A DNA stretch of 64,000 nucleotides from Gentiana macrophylla (GCA_026214975.1 CM047807.1:63467824-63531823); one strand, 5' to 3'; positions 1 through 12,993 are shown, counted from the stretch's first letter. Notes: generated by a model from the letters alone, not told the origin. Program-made: numbers and translations.

Positions 1-2255
1 AAATGATTTAATCATATCATGAGCTTCCGCTTTCATTAATAATTAAAGTCTCGGAGCACTGCATCAATTATGTAATCTCCTTGTCTCTAACTACTATAAC
101 GGGATGACTCATGTCATTGCTTATTTTAAAAGGATTAAAATTACTTAACCATATTTGAGAACGTTTCTCAAAGGGTAACAGTCATAATTTGGTTTTACTT
201 AATCGAGAATAAAACATAAATATAAAGTTTGCTAAAACTACAACATAAAAATGAAAATAAAAGAGTGTTGTTGTTTATACACGCAAAATCAAAAATGGTC
301 TTTTGATTTATGATTTTGCTCCCATTAGTCAACTACTTCCAATTGACTTTCAAGAATTTTTTCAAAATTCTTTAGTGGCTGAGATCCCATCTAGTTACCT
401 CGATTCCCGGCGGTGGTCGATCAACCAAGATAATTTCGATAGGTAGGTAACTCTTTACCATTCACATCTCTATGTGATTCTCAGTGGTTGACTAGTCAAC
501 TCTTTGGCGATACACATTACTATGTGTTAGTCAACCCCTTGTCTCTAAAGTCGACGTTCTGGACGGTGGCCAATCACCGAAAGACTCTAGTCAAGTCATA
601 ACCCAATATTCACGAGATCTCATACGATCATATCTCAATAACGACGATATACCCGTGGTAGGTCAACTCCTGGCGGTGGTCGATCAGTTGGATCCGAACA
701 CAAGCTCTTCACCGTCGTTATAATATTGGGAGACAATATTTCAACTTGATTTTTGTTGTGGAAGTATTTTTTGTAAATTAATTCACTTAATTAATTTTAA
801 TTTCGTCTCATCATAAATATGTCTATCTCTATAAACATACATCTTACACATTTATCTAGATCGTGTCTAGTCATGCATCTATCGTATCATATAAAATAAA
901 TACACGCACAAAATAAATAAATGCGTAAAGTAACCGGTATGATCATGGACTTTTCCTAGGTGCGGTTTCGAATACAAACCGATTTAAACCGCTGGTCACA
1001 ATCTAAGGGTAGCTGCAACCGCCAATAGGATCTTTAATGCTCCATTCTCGAATGAGATCTTTATTTTCGTCTTTCTTTGGTCTCCATCTTTCGCTTCCAT
1101 TCTTGTTACATTTAATTCTATCGAATAAAATAAATACACCACGCCGCACACACGGGGAGCTAACGGAATGGGATGAATGCAAAAATAAACTAGGTCACGT
1201 TCTTCATAACGGCCTAGGACAAATTTTTAAACCAACAGAAAATTAAATCATTCACATCTATCCTATCGGTCGAGTCCATGATCAATCGGGGTCCATATAA
1301 TCATATTATATCTACTATATCTAATCCATACAATAAAATCTTATGAAAAAGATAAAATTAAAATTTAACTACTTGCGTCTTAATTAATCAATTAACATTT
1401 AATCTATTAAATAATTTTATCCAATCAATTAACTAATTAACATTTAATTAATTAAATGATTTTAATCGAAATAAAATTAACGATTAATTTTAAACGATTT
1501 TAATTTTAATTTTAATTAATTAGAACTATTCCAAAATAAATCAAAATTAAAATTATTTCTCTTTTGTTTCTTTCCTTTTGATTCGTAATCAAAAGGATGC
1601 CTTTGGTTTCCTAAACCAAATTTGGCTTAGGCCTCGCCACTTTCTAAAATCAAAATTTTTGAAGTGGCTTTCAAGCTAAGCCTTTACAAATCAAATATTT
1701 AAAAGGGCATAAAGCCTATTCCAAATCAAATATTTGGAAAGGCCAAATAATTTTGGTTTAGGCCAGCCACTTTCCAAAATCAAAAAAGAAGTGGAAAAGC
1801 CAGGACTTTTCCCAAATCAAATATTTATGCGGCTTAGCCTATTCCAAACAAAGTTTGAAAAGACCATTATTATTTTAATGCCATGTGGCATCCCAATGGC
1901 CCAAACTATTTGAACCATTGGTTAGCCACACACGACACAACTAAACAAAGGAGTTTTAATCACAATTATGAACCATATTAAATCACAAAATACACAAAAC
2001 AAAAATTTGGAGATCCGCCAAAGATTGACCGGTCAACCGATCGCCGGCAAGAAGTTGCCTTCTCGCTGCGCCGCCGCCGCCGCTTGACCGCCGCCGTGGT
2101 GGTGGTGCCGCCTTGATCGGCCGAGCACCACCCGATTTTTTTTTTTTTCTTTTCATGTATCAATTTTGCAAATCAAAAATCTTTCATCTTTTAATTACGT
2201 GATTTAAACGATAAAATTAACTACGCATAATAACATGCTTATTGCTTAAGCTCAA
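1..2255 (-). mobile_element. Non-coding leader of a minus-strand LTR element
   Basis: Read on the minus strand this follows the 5' LTR and PBS at 2256-4244 and runs off the window. No credible protein is encoded. It holds a GC-rich stretch (2040-2130), A/T-rich sequence, and at 300-700 short hairpins. Parts resemble the leader of the element at 14159-25294: the CTCCCATTAG motif near 306 and the ACCGGTATGATCATG region near 934 both have counterparts there. I infer a large non-autonomous derivative related to Copia, because the leader is long and non-coding. Confidence 0.55.
462..527. repeat. Cluster of short perfect hairpins
   Basis: Three inverted repeats lie in 66 bp: TCACAT-ctct-ATGTGA (462-477), the 14-bp palindrome GTTGACTAGTCAAC (487-500), and ACACAT-tact-ATGTGT (512-527). 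A further one, GAATTTT-ttc-AAAATTC, lies near 350-366. They sit in the leader of the minus-strand element, where the related element at 14159-25294 has its own hairpin array. Confidence 0.6.
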
Positions 2256-2270
2256 GCTCTCTCGATACCA
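2256..2270 (-). other. Primer binding site
   Basis: The minus strand reads TGGTATCGAGAGAGC next to the LTR end. This is close to the TGGTATCAGAGC site of plant Copia elements, complementary to initiator tRNA-Met. It fixes the LTR boundary and the element orientation. Confidence 0.7.
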
Positions 2271-4244
2271 CTCGTTAGAAATCTACGCGGGAACGCAATG
2301 AATTCAAAATTTATTTCCTATCGACCCAAGATCGACTTTGTTTAAGCAATAAACAATTAAGCTAGTGAGACGGTGGTTACCTTGGTTGATCTAAAAGATC
2401 GACGCTTTGACCGTCTCAGGAGGGTAGTTCGCATAGAGCCGCCCAAGTGTTCGGCCTCTACCGCTAGTCCACACGAACACTCCGGAATCCCATCATGGAT
2501 TGCTATTGGAAAACTCGGTTGCTAGACCGGCCTTTTTCCCTCTCTCCAACTCTCTACATAGGATGCTCTCTATTTTACACAAGAACTATTAGTTCTTGGA
2601 ATTGTGTTGTATTTAAAGAGCTTGACACCCACCTCTTATTTATAGTAGAAGTGGCGCCCCAAGTAGAGTAGAAAGGAAGAAAACCTTTTTCCAATAAAAT
2701 AAGGAAAATATAATTGATTGATTTATCTCATTTATTATAATATCTCATATCAAATAAATCTAGGATATTGTCAATATCTCATATTGAATATTCCCAAGAT
2801 ATTGTCAATATCTAATATTGACTATCTTTATTTTATTACCATAAATCAATTTACACATGTGTATATATATCACTTATATATATTACAAACACATAAATCT
2901 ATATATAAATATCTATTATCACAAATGTGCACATGTATATCTTATATACATGTAGCACACGCATGTAACTATATATATTTATATATTAATATCTTATATT
3001 AATATATGGTAATCTTATTAATTAAATTACACAATCCAAGTGTATCTTATACACAAATAAGTTGCGCCACCTTTAGCCATAAATTGGCTTCCGAATATTC
3101 TTTAATTAATATAATTAATATCTTGTATTTAATTTATTCATAATAAATAAATACCACCATATTAATTTACCACTATAACCTTTATAGTCTCGAGATAAAC
3201 TTTCCTTATTTGGTTATCATCTATAACCACATTTTAATCCGCTAGATGTTCATATGTGTGTGACCCGATAGGCTTCGAATATGTTGGCCGTAGACACAAA
3301 GTGCAAATTACTTAAAATGCCCTTCATGCCTAACGATCACGGGATAGCGTCTCAGCAACACACCGTGACCCCAATCATCGGAAGAGTCAAATGCAATGAC
3401 TACTACCTTTCATGTGAAACAGATTTACCGTGTAACTTACAATCCTATTTGTAATAATATCCATACGGTCGTCGCACGTCGAGTGTCAAACATTAACGAT
3501 CGTATCTTATAATCTGGATATCATGCTCTCTCAAGTAACTCGTTTACTCCCACTTTGCAAAGATTCACGAGAGTAAGACATTCCTTATAAGAAGGCCATT
3601 TCGGATATTCGATCCCAATCATAGGATACGCGATTCGCGGACGACCAATCATGTATACTCCACATGCTTCAATATCATACCCAATCACTACCGCATGATC
3701 GCCCCGTGGCTAGGGGAAACCTCAATAGTGTCAAAGCCTGACAATCCACACCGTGATGCCATGAAGACTCCGGTCTTAAGGATAATTACACAACCGTCAC
3801 ATAGTGTGACACTTATCTGTGTAAGTGGGTCAGTCTAACGTACGCATTCTCTAATACACGTCCACGTACAGTCCAAGTGTCTCTACACTTCGATAGACGA
3901 GATCTATCCCTGCCCTTAAAGATAGAAGACATCTAATACGTGCTAGTCTATTTATACTATCAATGCCCTGTTTAATAGTATATCAGCCTAGAGACATTCA
4001 AGTATCAAACTTATTAAAGTGATTAGAGATCTCATCAACCATAATCGCCTATCATGGTTTCTCTATCACAGTTTAATACTAAGGACGTTGTCACATAACA
4101 ATTCATAATTGGTTCTTTAAAAGAACATATATATGACAACATAAAAGCCATTTTATATATGTATAAACATAAAGAAATAGTAGAAATGATCCGACCCGGT
4201 CGGATCCGGTCCAACCCGATTGGGTTTAGGACACTATTTCAACA
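2271..4244 (-). repeat. 5' LTR, Angela/Tork-like, minus strand
   Basis: The minus strand begins TGTTGAAATAGTGTCC at 4244 and runs about 1.97 kb to the PBS. Length and start resemble Angela/BARE-type Copia LTRs. The expected terminal CA at the PBS side is altered. A TATA-like box (2635-2645) precedes a probable transcribed region ending at the PBS. The right edge abuts the loop of a conserved hairpin of the next element at 4245, so this element probably inserted there. The other LTR lies outside the window. Confidence 0.65.
2635..2645 (-). promoter_or_regulatory. TATA box of the 2271-4244 LTR
   Basis: The minus strand reads CTATAAATAAG about 370 bp before the LTR end, a normal place for a retrotransposon promoter. 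Assigned by sequence and position only. Confidence 0.45.
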
Positions 4245-7200
4245 TTTGGAACCGATAAACTAGTGGGAGCTTTGGTCTTATGATTTGACGAACATAAAAA
4301 TCGATAGTCCAAGCAAATAACACTGAACATGCCACAGTTCAAGAGTAGTGTCTACTCAAACAAACTGCTAGTTCAAGACTGTTTCCATTTAAGGAAAGTC
4401 GAGAATGGGAAAGAATGTTTATACGTGTTAGTCATGTAAAATAAGTATTTTTAAGGCTAAACCGGAAAATTAATTGGATATTAAAGGATAAGGAAAGTGA
4501 TTTCGGATCACTGACCAATGCATCCTTGGTAATTTTCTCGAAAGCTAAAGTTCTTTTGAAGAACTAGGTAGCTTTGCATTAAACGATAAATAAAATAGAC
4601 AACGGGCAGTTATTTCAGATAGACTAGTAAGAGTGATATAAGGAAATGAATCTCGGATTCAATTCTTGAGTATCGCAGAAAATTCATTTTCTGTTTTTCG
4701 AATTCGTTGGAATGAACGTATTCATTTTCAATAGGATAATTTGTTTGTCTTATTGACGATAAATATAACACTCGTAGCACGAACCCAAGACTCGGACTTT
4801 TGTTTGATAAAGTCAGAACCACTAAGAAATGTTGAATAGGTATATGTAACACATCTTAAACTATATAAACGCAAATGGTTTCCGTATTTAGATAAACGCT
4901 TCTTTCCATTCTATTAATTAGTGTATGTTCCATAAAGACAAGATCTGAAGACTGGCTTAGGGTGATTCCTATCTCCCAGTCCAAGGAACAACTGTCTCAA
5001 AGGAACAATGACTAAGCTTCCTTTCAATTAGGAAAGGGTAATAGATTTAAAGAAGTTACATAGCTTGATCATATCGGCCTTCGGGGTCATATGAAAGATA
5101 CAAGCTAGTGAGAGCTTCTGAGTGGTGACATATTGTCTGATAAGTACTCGAAACTGCGGTAAGTTTATCCAAAATATTTGGAGGAATCTCTGATTTCACC
5201 AGAGATAGAGTATTCCGTACTCAGAAATAGGTTATTACGTAGTCTTCGGGACTGATGATCGGCATGCCTCCCAGTGAAATGTTTTCCACTAAAGGATACA
5301 CCATAAATTTGCCTTATATAGATATTGATGTGCTACAATACGCTGCTGAACTAATTTTAGATATTGGTTGCAAAATAACGGTTTAAATTGTAATGAAAAA
5401 CCGAGAAGTCTACCTAAAAGATGCCTACGCATTTGTGGATAAGGAGTGAATTCGGTTCACCCCACTTCCGTAAATAGAGGCATTTAGCACCGAGTGCTTG
5501 AAGGTAGGACTGGAAATTTTGTGTACACGTTCAGATCGTGAAATATCTTAATGCATTGAGTAAAGGTTGGTTATAAAACTCGTAAAATCAGAGAATGACG
5601 GTTATACTGTCAAACTCGGTCTGATAGAGTCTATAAATAACAACCTTAGATCTTGAAGAATTTGTACTCAAGATGTTACTAACTGATTTGTTCAATCCAC
5701 ATCCAACACCGGAAGTTGGTGGTAACACTAATAAAAACTACTAAACTAGATCAGTATATCAATCCACCCCGAACGCAGTGGGAGTATGGTTTGTCCATTA
5801 CCTATTGCAGGACCTTACGGTCTATAGGGTAGATTGACGATCTATAGTCCTTTGTGGGCTGTGTAGGATCCTGATCATAGAGGTTGGTTTAAAAGCCATA
5901 ACCCTGTGAATGGAGTTTGATAATCCAGTTTTGTTGAAACTCTTGTAGAACCACCTGAGTATCTCAGGCCCAGTGGGAGTAATTGGAACCACACGGAGAA
6001 GAGTCGAATGAATAGGAAAGTTTAAACTTTCAACGCAAAGCTGAGTAATTTAGGGGTGATTTCCTAAAAAGATAGAGAGTTAACCGGACCGTGATCTCTC
6101 TTACCACTCAGTCTTGCTTGATTTCGTCAGAAAGCAAGAAATATGGGTGATTCCCTAAGACTTCCTTGCCGAACAACGGAATTTGAATTCATTCAGAACA
6201 GAAGGGTTTTAGCTAAGAACAAATGGCGGATTCGTTACAAAGCAGAAAATATGGGTGATTCCCTCAGACCTTCTTGCGAGACTAACGGTATCTTAATTAA
6301 TTCAGAAAGAACCTTTGGCAAGATGCCTTCCATGGCTTATATCCTTTAGGGATTAAAGCAAACCTCTAGGTCATTTCAAAGTCATATATTTTTATATGTA
6401 GACTTGACCAGAATGTTGATAAGTCTTTTGTAGACTTTGCATCAATATTAGTAAAGTAGTATGTAGATTAGTGTTTATGAATGGTAACACTGAAATAGTT
6501 GGAGACAACATGGGTGTGTTATCTGAAGTCAGAGTCTGACATGCCATTGGGATTCATTCAAAAGGATTTGATTCGCTCAAATTCTCGAGAATCGATTATT
6601 GGCAATCCCATCAATTCACTTGGTTAAAATATCCTTGCATTTATGCAACATTCAACGATGTAGTCTACCCTAACTCTCTGGAATGGTTATCTAAACCTGC
6701 AGATGAATACTAAATGGGATGTTTAGTGAATCCTCAAGTCTCTTTGGGAGAATGGGGAAAAATATGCTAGTATATTCAGGTGCAAACTAGAATATAAGTG
6801 ATAACACTGATTCTGGCTTTAGGTCAGATTGAGGATGATCGTTAAATCGATCTCGGTATCAGTGTTTACTCATGTGATAAAGTATTATCCAGTAAGCCAC
6901 CTCATTGTGAAAACATTGGAGAGGTAGCTCATAAGGATTTTGCAATCACTAGAGGCCATAAGCATATTGAAATCGTACCACCGGAGGTAGCTCAATCACT
7001 AGAGGTAGCTCATATTGCGATGTTTCGATCCCAAAGATTGACTCAAAACGCCAACCTACCTGATCAGTGTACCAAGTCACATGGTATTCGGATTCTATGT
7101 ACGCACCGGGTCACTGACCTACCCTACGGTGGCACACTACGGTCGTGCTTGGAAGGATGAATTACTAAGATGCCCTTGGAGGGTACATATTTGAGGGATA

Positions 7201-7302
7201 CGTCTCACTTGTATTGAGCAAGTGGGAGAATGTTGTAGATATAGATATAAAGAGTGTGCTCTAAAACAAATAATCCACTTGCCTTTCGAGCAAGTGGGAG
7301 AA
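4245..7302 (+). mobile_element. Decayed Copia-like interior, plus strand
   Basis: No open frame remains, but the segment aligns by eye with the interior of the element at 14159-25294 in reverse (for example near 4550-4680 against 20500-20640 and 4930-5300 against 19650-19980). Near 6925-6990 the DNA matches that copy's Copia RNase H segment around a KHIE motif. Polypurine motifs of the form AGTGGGAG recur (near 4258, 5775, 5968, 7218 and 7293). It ends in a polypurine tract and the 3' LTR. The left part was interrupted by the minus-strand element ending at 4244. Confidence 0.6.
7290..7302 (+). other. Polypurine tract
   Basis: GCAAGTGGGAGAA directly precedes the LTR start TGTTAGG, as in Angela/BARE-type Copia. 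A second, nearly identical tract (GAGCAAGTGGGAGAATG) lies about 70 bp upstream. Confidence 0.75.
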
Positions 7303-9124
7303 TGTTAGGTGTAGTGCCCAAAAGAAAATTATGTAATTGTTTTAGGACAAAATTAATAATTCATCTTATTATATGCATGTATGTTTATAATTAAGACACT
7401 ACTGAAAACCCTAAGTACCTCGTTTATGTAATCACATAACTCAGTGTATGGATATACACAAGAGGATTGAGTTAGTGAGATGTACTTAAAATTAACTTAG
7501 TCCATAGCGTTGATTAATCTGAGTACGGGTCTCATGATTAATATGCAAATAATGCTCACAGGACACTTTACGGTGTGACAGTCTTATCCGGACTGTCGGT
7601 AATAGGGTACCTAGTGGGGCATTTATATATGATGATAATCATATAGGGCTGGACCGATTTTATTTGAGTTCTCGATATAATTCCGTAATCGAGAAGTCTT
7701 GTCGAATCACAAGATGATCATATATGGATTAATCTCAATCTTGAGGTGATCACAGACAACTACTTAGACAAGGGTAGAGTTTGATGTGTTAGTAAGGATC
7801 ACTTCGTAGTATGTGGTCCAACACTTCTCGTTGGCTCTATTCTGGAATGAGTGAGTGGTCTGTGCTATCACAAATATGGAATCCATTCCTTCCCTCGGGA
7901 AGTAGACAAACAGTTCCCTTATTTGTTAGCCCTAAGAAAATGATCGATCCCGGGAGTTCATGTTAGACTAATTAGCTACTAGTCTGGTATGTGAACTAAT
8001 TGATCACAAGGGGGTTAATAGTAAATAAAGATAATATGTTTCGAGAAGGGTTTACGGAAATATCCCGACTCGAAATGAACAGTCTATTGAGGATTTATCC
8101 GTATGTAATGATTATATCAGTGGACGCTTATCAACTCATGGTTGAGTGTAAGTTATCTATATTCGGCAGAGTTTAGTTTCAGGTTTATGGTGGTGTAATT
8201 CCGTAATTAATAGATTGAATATTATTGTTCGGTCTGACGGATAATATTATTTAATTTCTTGTAGCTACTGAATATGAGTCCATGGTCCCCGACGTGGCTC
8301 CTAACATAGCATATGTTTTCTTGTCGTTTCACCTCAGTTATAATTAAATAGTTGGATTGAACTATTTAATTGATATGTGGATTAATTGTTTAGTTGGACT
8401 AGATAATTAAATACACAGAAAAGAAATTTTTCGTGGACACGGCCCAATTTGTGTCAAGATGCGTGTGGACCTATTTTAATAAGGTTGGGGCACATTTTGT
8501 GTATGTTAATTAATTAGAAAGAAATTAGTTTTCTTGGATAATTATTTAACATGTGACTTATTATTTATTTGTTAAATGATAATTCATGGAATATTAGATA
8601 ATATATTTATTTATCCTAATTTGTTTGGGATATATATTATATTTATCTTTTATTTGGAAAAAGTATTATTCTAATAATTATCTCTTAATTATTAAATCCT
8701 TGGAGGACAATGATTACACTCCTATATAAAGAGAGTTCTCCCAAGCCTTACACACATCATCACAAATTTCGAAATATACATAGAAGTGTTAGGCTTAGAA
8801 TTTTCGGCCTAAGTACTCGGGTTCGAGTTTTAGAAAAACTTCGGGTTTTTCTAAGGTAGCATATCGAGGAGATCAAGCGGCTTGAATCACCATCCACTTG
8901 GTGTTGCTTGGAGATACACGCCGGAAGACGGTGGCTTCTCAATTCTTGGATCATTGGATCTCGGATTGTTCTAGACGTTTATTCACAATAAACCGGTAAG
9001 AAATCTAACCCCCTTATTGGTTAGATCTATTTATTTATGTATTTTGGTTGTTAGATCTAGATCTTGTACTTTCCTGCTGCGTAATCGGTTGGATCTTTGA
9101 TCCATCCGACGATATTACATCCCA
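7303..9124 (+). repeat. 3' LTR of a plus-strand Copia relative
   Basis: It starts TGTTAGGTGTAGTGCCC after the polypurine tract and ends near the CA at 9123-9126, about 1.82 kb. It is the same family as the solo LTR at 53031-54850: shared start, TATA region TATATAAAGAGAGTTCTCCC, and similar length. Gypsy pol sequence resumes right after it, so this element inserted into the Tekay-type gypsy; the left target duplication is not in view. The exact 3' end is uncertain by a few bases. Confidence 0.75.
8723..8730 (+). promoter_or_regulatory. TATA box of the 7303-9124 LTR
   Basis: TATATAAA followed by GAGAGTTCTCCC. The same core occurs at the equivalent place in the LTRs at 14159, 23236 and 53031, so it is conserved across related LTRs. 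Confidence 0.6.
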
Positions 9125-9126
9125 CA

Positions 9127-10527
9127 GACCTAGCTTTGGTTGACTTGAAGTGAGTTGCAAGAGAAAAGCCTACAGTTGGTTACGTGTTAGACAAGAATGG
9201 GAATCTTTGGTACCAGGATCGTTTGTGTGTGCCTAATGTGGGTGTTTTAAGACGGAGAGTCATGGAAGAGACACATAGGATTGCTTTTGCAGTTCATCCG
9301 GGAGCTACTAAAATGTACAGAGACTTGAAGGAAATGTTTTTGTGGCCCTCGATGAAACTTGAGATAGCCAAGTTCGTTGCAGAGTGTGATACTTGCCAGA
9401 AGGTTAAAGCACAACATAGAAGACCGGGAGGAATGCTTAAGTCAATGGATATCTCGGAATGGAAGTGGGATAAGATCACTATGGACTTCATCACCGGTTT
9501 ACCTAAGACGAGAGGCGGTAATGATGCGATTTGGGTGATTGTGGATAGATTGACCAAGTCCGCCCATTTCTTACCGTATAAGGTTGATATGCCCTTAAAG
9601 AAAATGATGACACTATACTTGGATAATATAGTGAAGTTACACGGAGTACCTATCTTGATAGTTTCGGATCGTGATCCTTGGTTCGTCAGTCGGTTTTGGA
9701 AAAGCAGCTTTCGAAACCAAGTTGGATTTGAGTACGGCCTTTCATCCTGAGACAGATGGACAATCTGAGAGAATTATCCAAACACTTGAAGATATGTTGA
9801 AATCTTGTGTGTTGGAAGTAGGCGGATCATGGGATGATTACCTACCGGTAGCAGAGTTTTCTTACAACAACAGCTATCATGCAAGTATAGGCATGCCACC
9901 GTTTGAAGCATTGTATGGAAGAACATGTAGAACGCCGCTGTTTTGGGATGAAGTCGGGGAAAGAAAATCACCGGGCCGGAATTGGTTGAGCAAGCTAAAG
10001 AAAGGGTTCAGCTGGTCAAGAAGAATCTGAAGGCGGCTCAAGATAAACATAAGAGTTGGGCAGATGTTAGAAGGAGACCTCTTGAGTTTGAAGTTGGTGA
10101 AAGAGTTTACCTACAAGCATCACCAATGAAGGGAGTGAAACGTTTTGGACAAAAGGGAAAGTTAAGCCCGAGGTATGTTTGACCTTTTGAGATTCTGGAA
10201 AGAATTGGACCTTTGGCATACAAACTCAAGTTACCAGAATCGATGTCGAGAGTCCACAACGTGTTTCATGTCTCAATGTTGAAGAAGTGTATGGCCAAGA
10301 GTGATGTTGAGACCACAGTTGATCCGGAGATTCTGCAAGATAATCTACCATATGATGAGACACCGATCAGAATTTTGGACCGGAAAGAAAAGATGATTAA
10401 GAGACGGTTGATTCCTTTGGTTCTGGTGCAGTGGAGCAATCATTCACCGGATGAAGCTACTTGGGAAGTTGAGGACGATATGATCAGCAAGTTCCCAAAT
10501 TTTATGGACTTACCAAGTATGTTCTAA
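9127..10527 (+). pseudogene. Tekay-type gypsy pol 3' part: integrase and C-terminal chromodomain-like region
   Basis: This is the end of a Ty3/gypsy polyprotein that would insert element cDNA into chromatin. From 9184 one frame gives the integrase zinc-binding HHCC part (ending CDTCQ), then the core with the first catalytic Asp in MDFITGLP and the second in SDRDP. After a frameshift near 9700 the catalytic Glu follows in ETDGQSERIIQTLEDM. A second shift near 9985 leads to the C-terminal domain (HNVFHVSMLKK) and a chromodomain-like tail (WSNHSPDEATWEVED), typical of Tekay/Del chromoviruses. There are stops near 9150 and at 10180 (a Gly-to-stop change before PFEIL). Gag, protease and reverse transcriptase are not in the window. 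Confidence 0.85.
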
Positions 10528-10546
10528 GTTTCGAGGACGAAACTCC

Positions 10547-10562
10547 TTTAAGGGGGGAAGAA
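10547..10562 (+). other. Polypurine tract of the Tekay-type gypsy
   Basis: CTTTAAGGGGGGAAGAA lies just before the LTR start and about 20 bp after the pol stop, the usual arrangement. Confidence 0.75.
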
Positions 10563-12855
10563 TGTAATATTCCGATTTTCGGGAAAGGACAGACGTGTCA
10601 TTTTGCGAAAACGAAATATTGGGTTCGGTTCATTTTATTCGGAGTTTAATTATTTAGTTAAATATATGTATATTTTTGAGGTATATGCATATATTTAAGG
10701 GAAAAAAATCTTATATAATAAGGGTGATTAAGGAAAATCATTGAAATTAGGTAATTTTGGGATTTTTCCTATTTAAGGAAAAATTAACATAATCAGCCCT
10801 TAAACTTTTAATCAGATTTCTCCACCTCCTAAATTCACCTTCTGCGTCTGAGATAGCAAGGTTAGGGCTGAGGGTTTTGTTCATCGGTTGTTAAAGCAAT
10901 TCTTGACGGTTTTCAGATCAGAGTAGAGTGCCGGAATCGCTGTGATGAGAGCAACGTTTTGATTGCAGAAAGTTGAAGCTTTGATAAGGTATGTTTAAGC
11001 CCTAATTCCTGCTCTTCTTCGGGTTTGATGGATTCAAACTTATCAATTCATAGTTTTTATCGTTTAGAAGCGTGTGATTGAATCTAATCTAAGTTTGGAT
11101 TTATCACACATGTTTTTTGTAGAAAAAAATCAGTTTTTGCTCCTGTTTTTCTATGGTTTGAAGTCGGAATTAGATTCTTAAAAGGTAAGAAGCTCTTCCT
11201 ACAATCTAATTGTGGTTTAGAGTAGATTAGATCATGTTTTGATGCTTATTGTATCATGTTTTAAGCTTAGATGATGTTTAAATATTAGGGATTGTTTAAG
11301 ATCTTGAAAGTTATGTTTTTCCACTGTGTATCTGCTATAATTAGTGTGCAAGGTGTTTGGGACCGAGTAGAGATCGTTAAGATATGGAAATCCAGATTTT
11401 AGGGTTTTTCTGCGTAGGATGCGTACGCATTGCCCAGCAATGCGCACGCATTCCTGTTACAGGATTGTTTAGGTTAGTCACGGTAGGATCAATGCGTACG
11501 CATTCAAGGGAATGCACATGCGTTGTTGGTTCAGAGTCATACATGATGCTTTCTGGCTGAGGGATGTGTACGCATTCCTAAGAATGTGCACGCATTGATC
11601 AAACAGAAAGTTTAGAATAGTTTCTGGTCTTAGGATGCATACGCATTGAGCGCAATGCGTATGCATTGCTTGAGTAATGCGAACATTACCCCAGATTTCT
11701 ATACAATGTTGTTTCAAGTTATGTTTTGAATTTTAAACCTTAATTCCTGATTAAATAACACTAATTGAATATGAACAAGCCTCGATTGAACTTTTGATTC
11801 ATTCAGTTAAAACACCGAATGTACTCTTAAAGGGAGTTGATGTTCGGATCCGTCGGAAGGGCATGAAAGGGCTTGTGTTTTGATGAACTAGAGCTCATCA
11901 ATGTCTGTGTAACTGATAGGAGGTGATGTCTAGTTGTCTAACTGAGGGAGTAGAGCTGATAAGGTGAGTAATATTCTGAAAATACTTAGGTGGCTAGTTA
12001 ATTCACAATAATAATTACATATGTGTTAGATAAAAGCTAAAACGACATTTATTCTCGGTTAAACACTATTTCATATCGGCGATGTGATACGTTCATAAAA
12101 GGTGAACAACGCTACTGGCCTTAAACGGCTTAAGGGTAGTGGAGGAGATTCATCGGACGTATGCGCATACCGGGGAGATCCCGGAGCTAATCGGTGCTAA
12201 TCACCGTTAGTTAGCAAATATATCTTGAGGCTGATGAACGCCATGCACAGTGTCCTTGAGTAGTGATGTAACAAAGATAAGTTAAGCTAGAAACGTTTAG
12301 TCATGACGTGTCGATGGGAATGGAATGAACCTTAAATTGAGTCGGTCTCACTAAGATAATTAATTAAAAACAACCCTAGTTATATTGTAGCTTCTACTTC
12401 TTACTTTTTACATTGTACTTACTTCAAATACATGTTTATTTATGTGTTTGGGAGAGAGAAGATGAACAGGTAAATGAAGAGTTCCAGGAGGACTTTGATG
12501 ACGACGTTTGAGGACGCCGGACTTGAAGACCTTGTTTATTATTCGTTTATTTACATTTATTTCGTAGATTAGGATTATTGGAGGTAGTAGTTTACTTTTA
12601 GTACGTTGGAACTCGTACAATTTTGGATTCGTTGGTTTCGTTTCGGATGTAATAGTATTACATTTTCCTCTTTAGTTTTGGAATTTCTATTCTTGGTTAT
12701 TTGGAAAAAATTACCCGAGTCTTTTTAGCTTCTGTTTGCTTTTATTTGATACGACGTAGTAGAGGCTTACGTGTAATGTTATTTATTTAATATTATGCGT
12801 GCCGACCGTTTTGATTTCCAGATAAGGACTCGGTGTCCGGGAACGGGGCATTACA
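10563..12855 (+). repeat. 3' LTR of the Tekay-type gypsy
   Basis: It begins TGTAATATTCCG after the polypurine tract and ends GGGGCATTACA at 12855, 2.29 kb. The part at about 12050-12400 matches, in reverse, the LTRs at 58977-60646 and 63277-64000, so the elements on both sides of the host locus are related. It carries a palindrome array at 11418-11688 not seen in the other two copies. Confidence 0.8.
11418..11688. repeat. Tandem array of paired palindromes, 71-73 bp period
   Basis: Fourteen-base palindromic motifs close to AATGCGTACGCATT occur in pairs at 11418/11439, 11491/11511, 11563/11583 and 11634/11654, with a half copy at 11676. Spacing is 20-21 bp within pairs and 71-73 bp between pairs. 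Many differences are C-to-T or G-to-A at CG steps, as expected from decay of methylated cytosines. Function unknown. Confidence 0.8.
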
Positions 12856-12942
12856 TTTATATTCTGGGAAAAATACTTTTCCTCTGTGGTTCAAGAAAAG
12901 AGGTTATTGTGTCGGCGCTTTAGCCGTATAATAAAAAACTGC

Positions 12943-12993
12943 CACTATAGCTACATCTTTTGTGGCATTTTAAGCTTGACGACCACAAAAGAT
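12943..12993. repeat. Inverted repeat next to a CACTA motif
   Basis: CACTATAGC at 12943 is followed by ATCTTTTGTGG (12955-12965) and its perfect complement CCACAAAAGAT (12983-12993), a 17-bp loop apart. A CACTA start with subterminal repeats resembles the end of a CACTA DNA transposon, but no opposite end was found. Confidence 0.35.

Noticed and set aside
1978..2163. Arg-rich minus-strand frame over a CCGCCG tract
   Set aside because: Low-complexity translation of a GC-rich repeat in a non-coding leader.
2718..3002. 94-codon plus-strand frame
   Set aside because: Very A/T-rich (Ile/Tyr-rich product) within an LTR; no family resemblance.
12647..12662. TGTAATA-g-TATTACA inverted repeat resembling an LTR-LTR circle junction
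   Set aside because: Only seven bases per arm, no adjoining LTR sequence; chance is likely in A/T-rich DNA.
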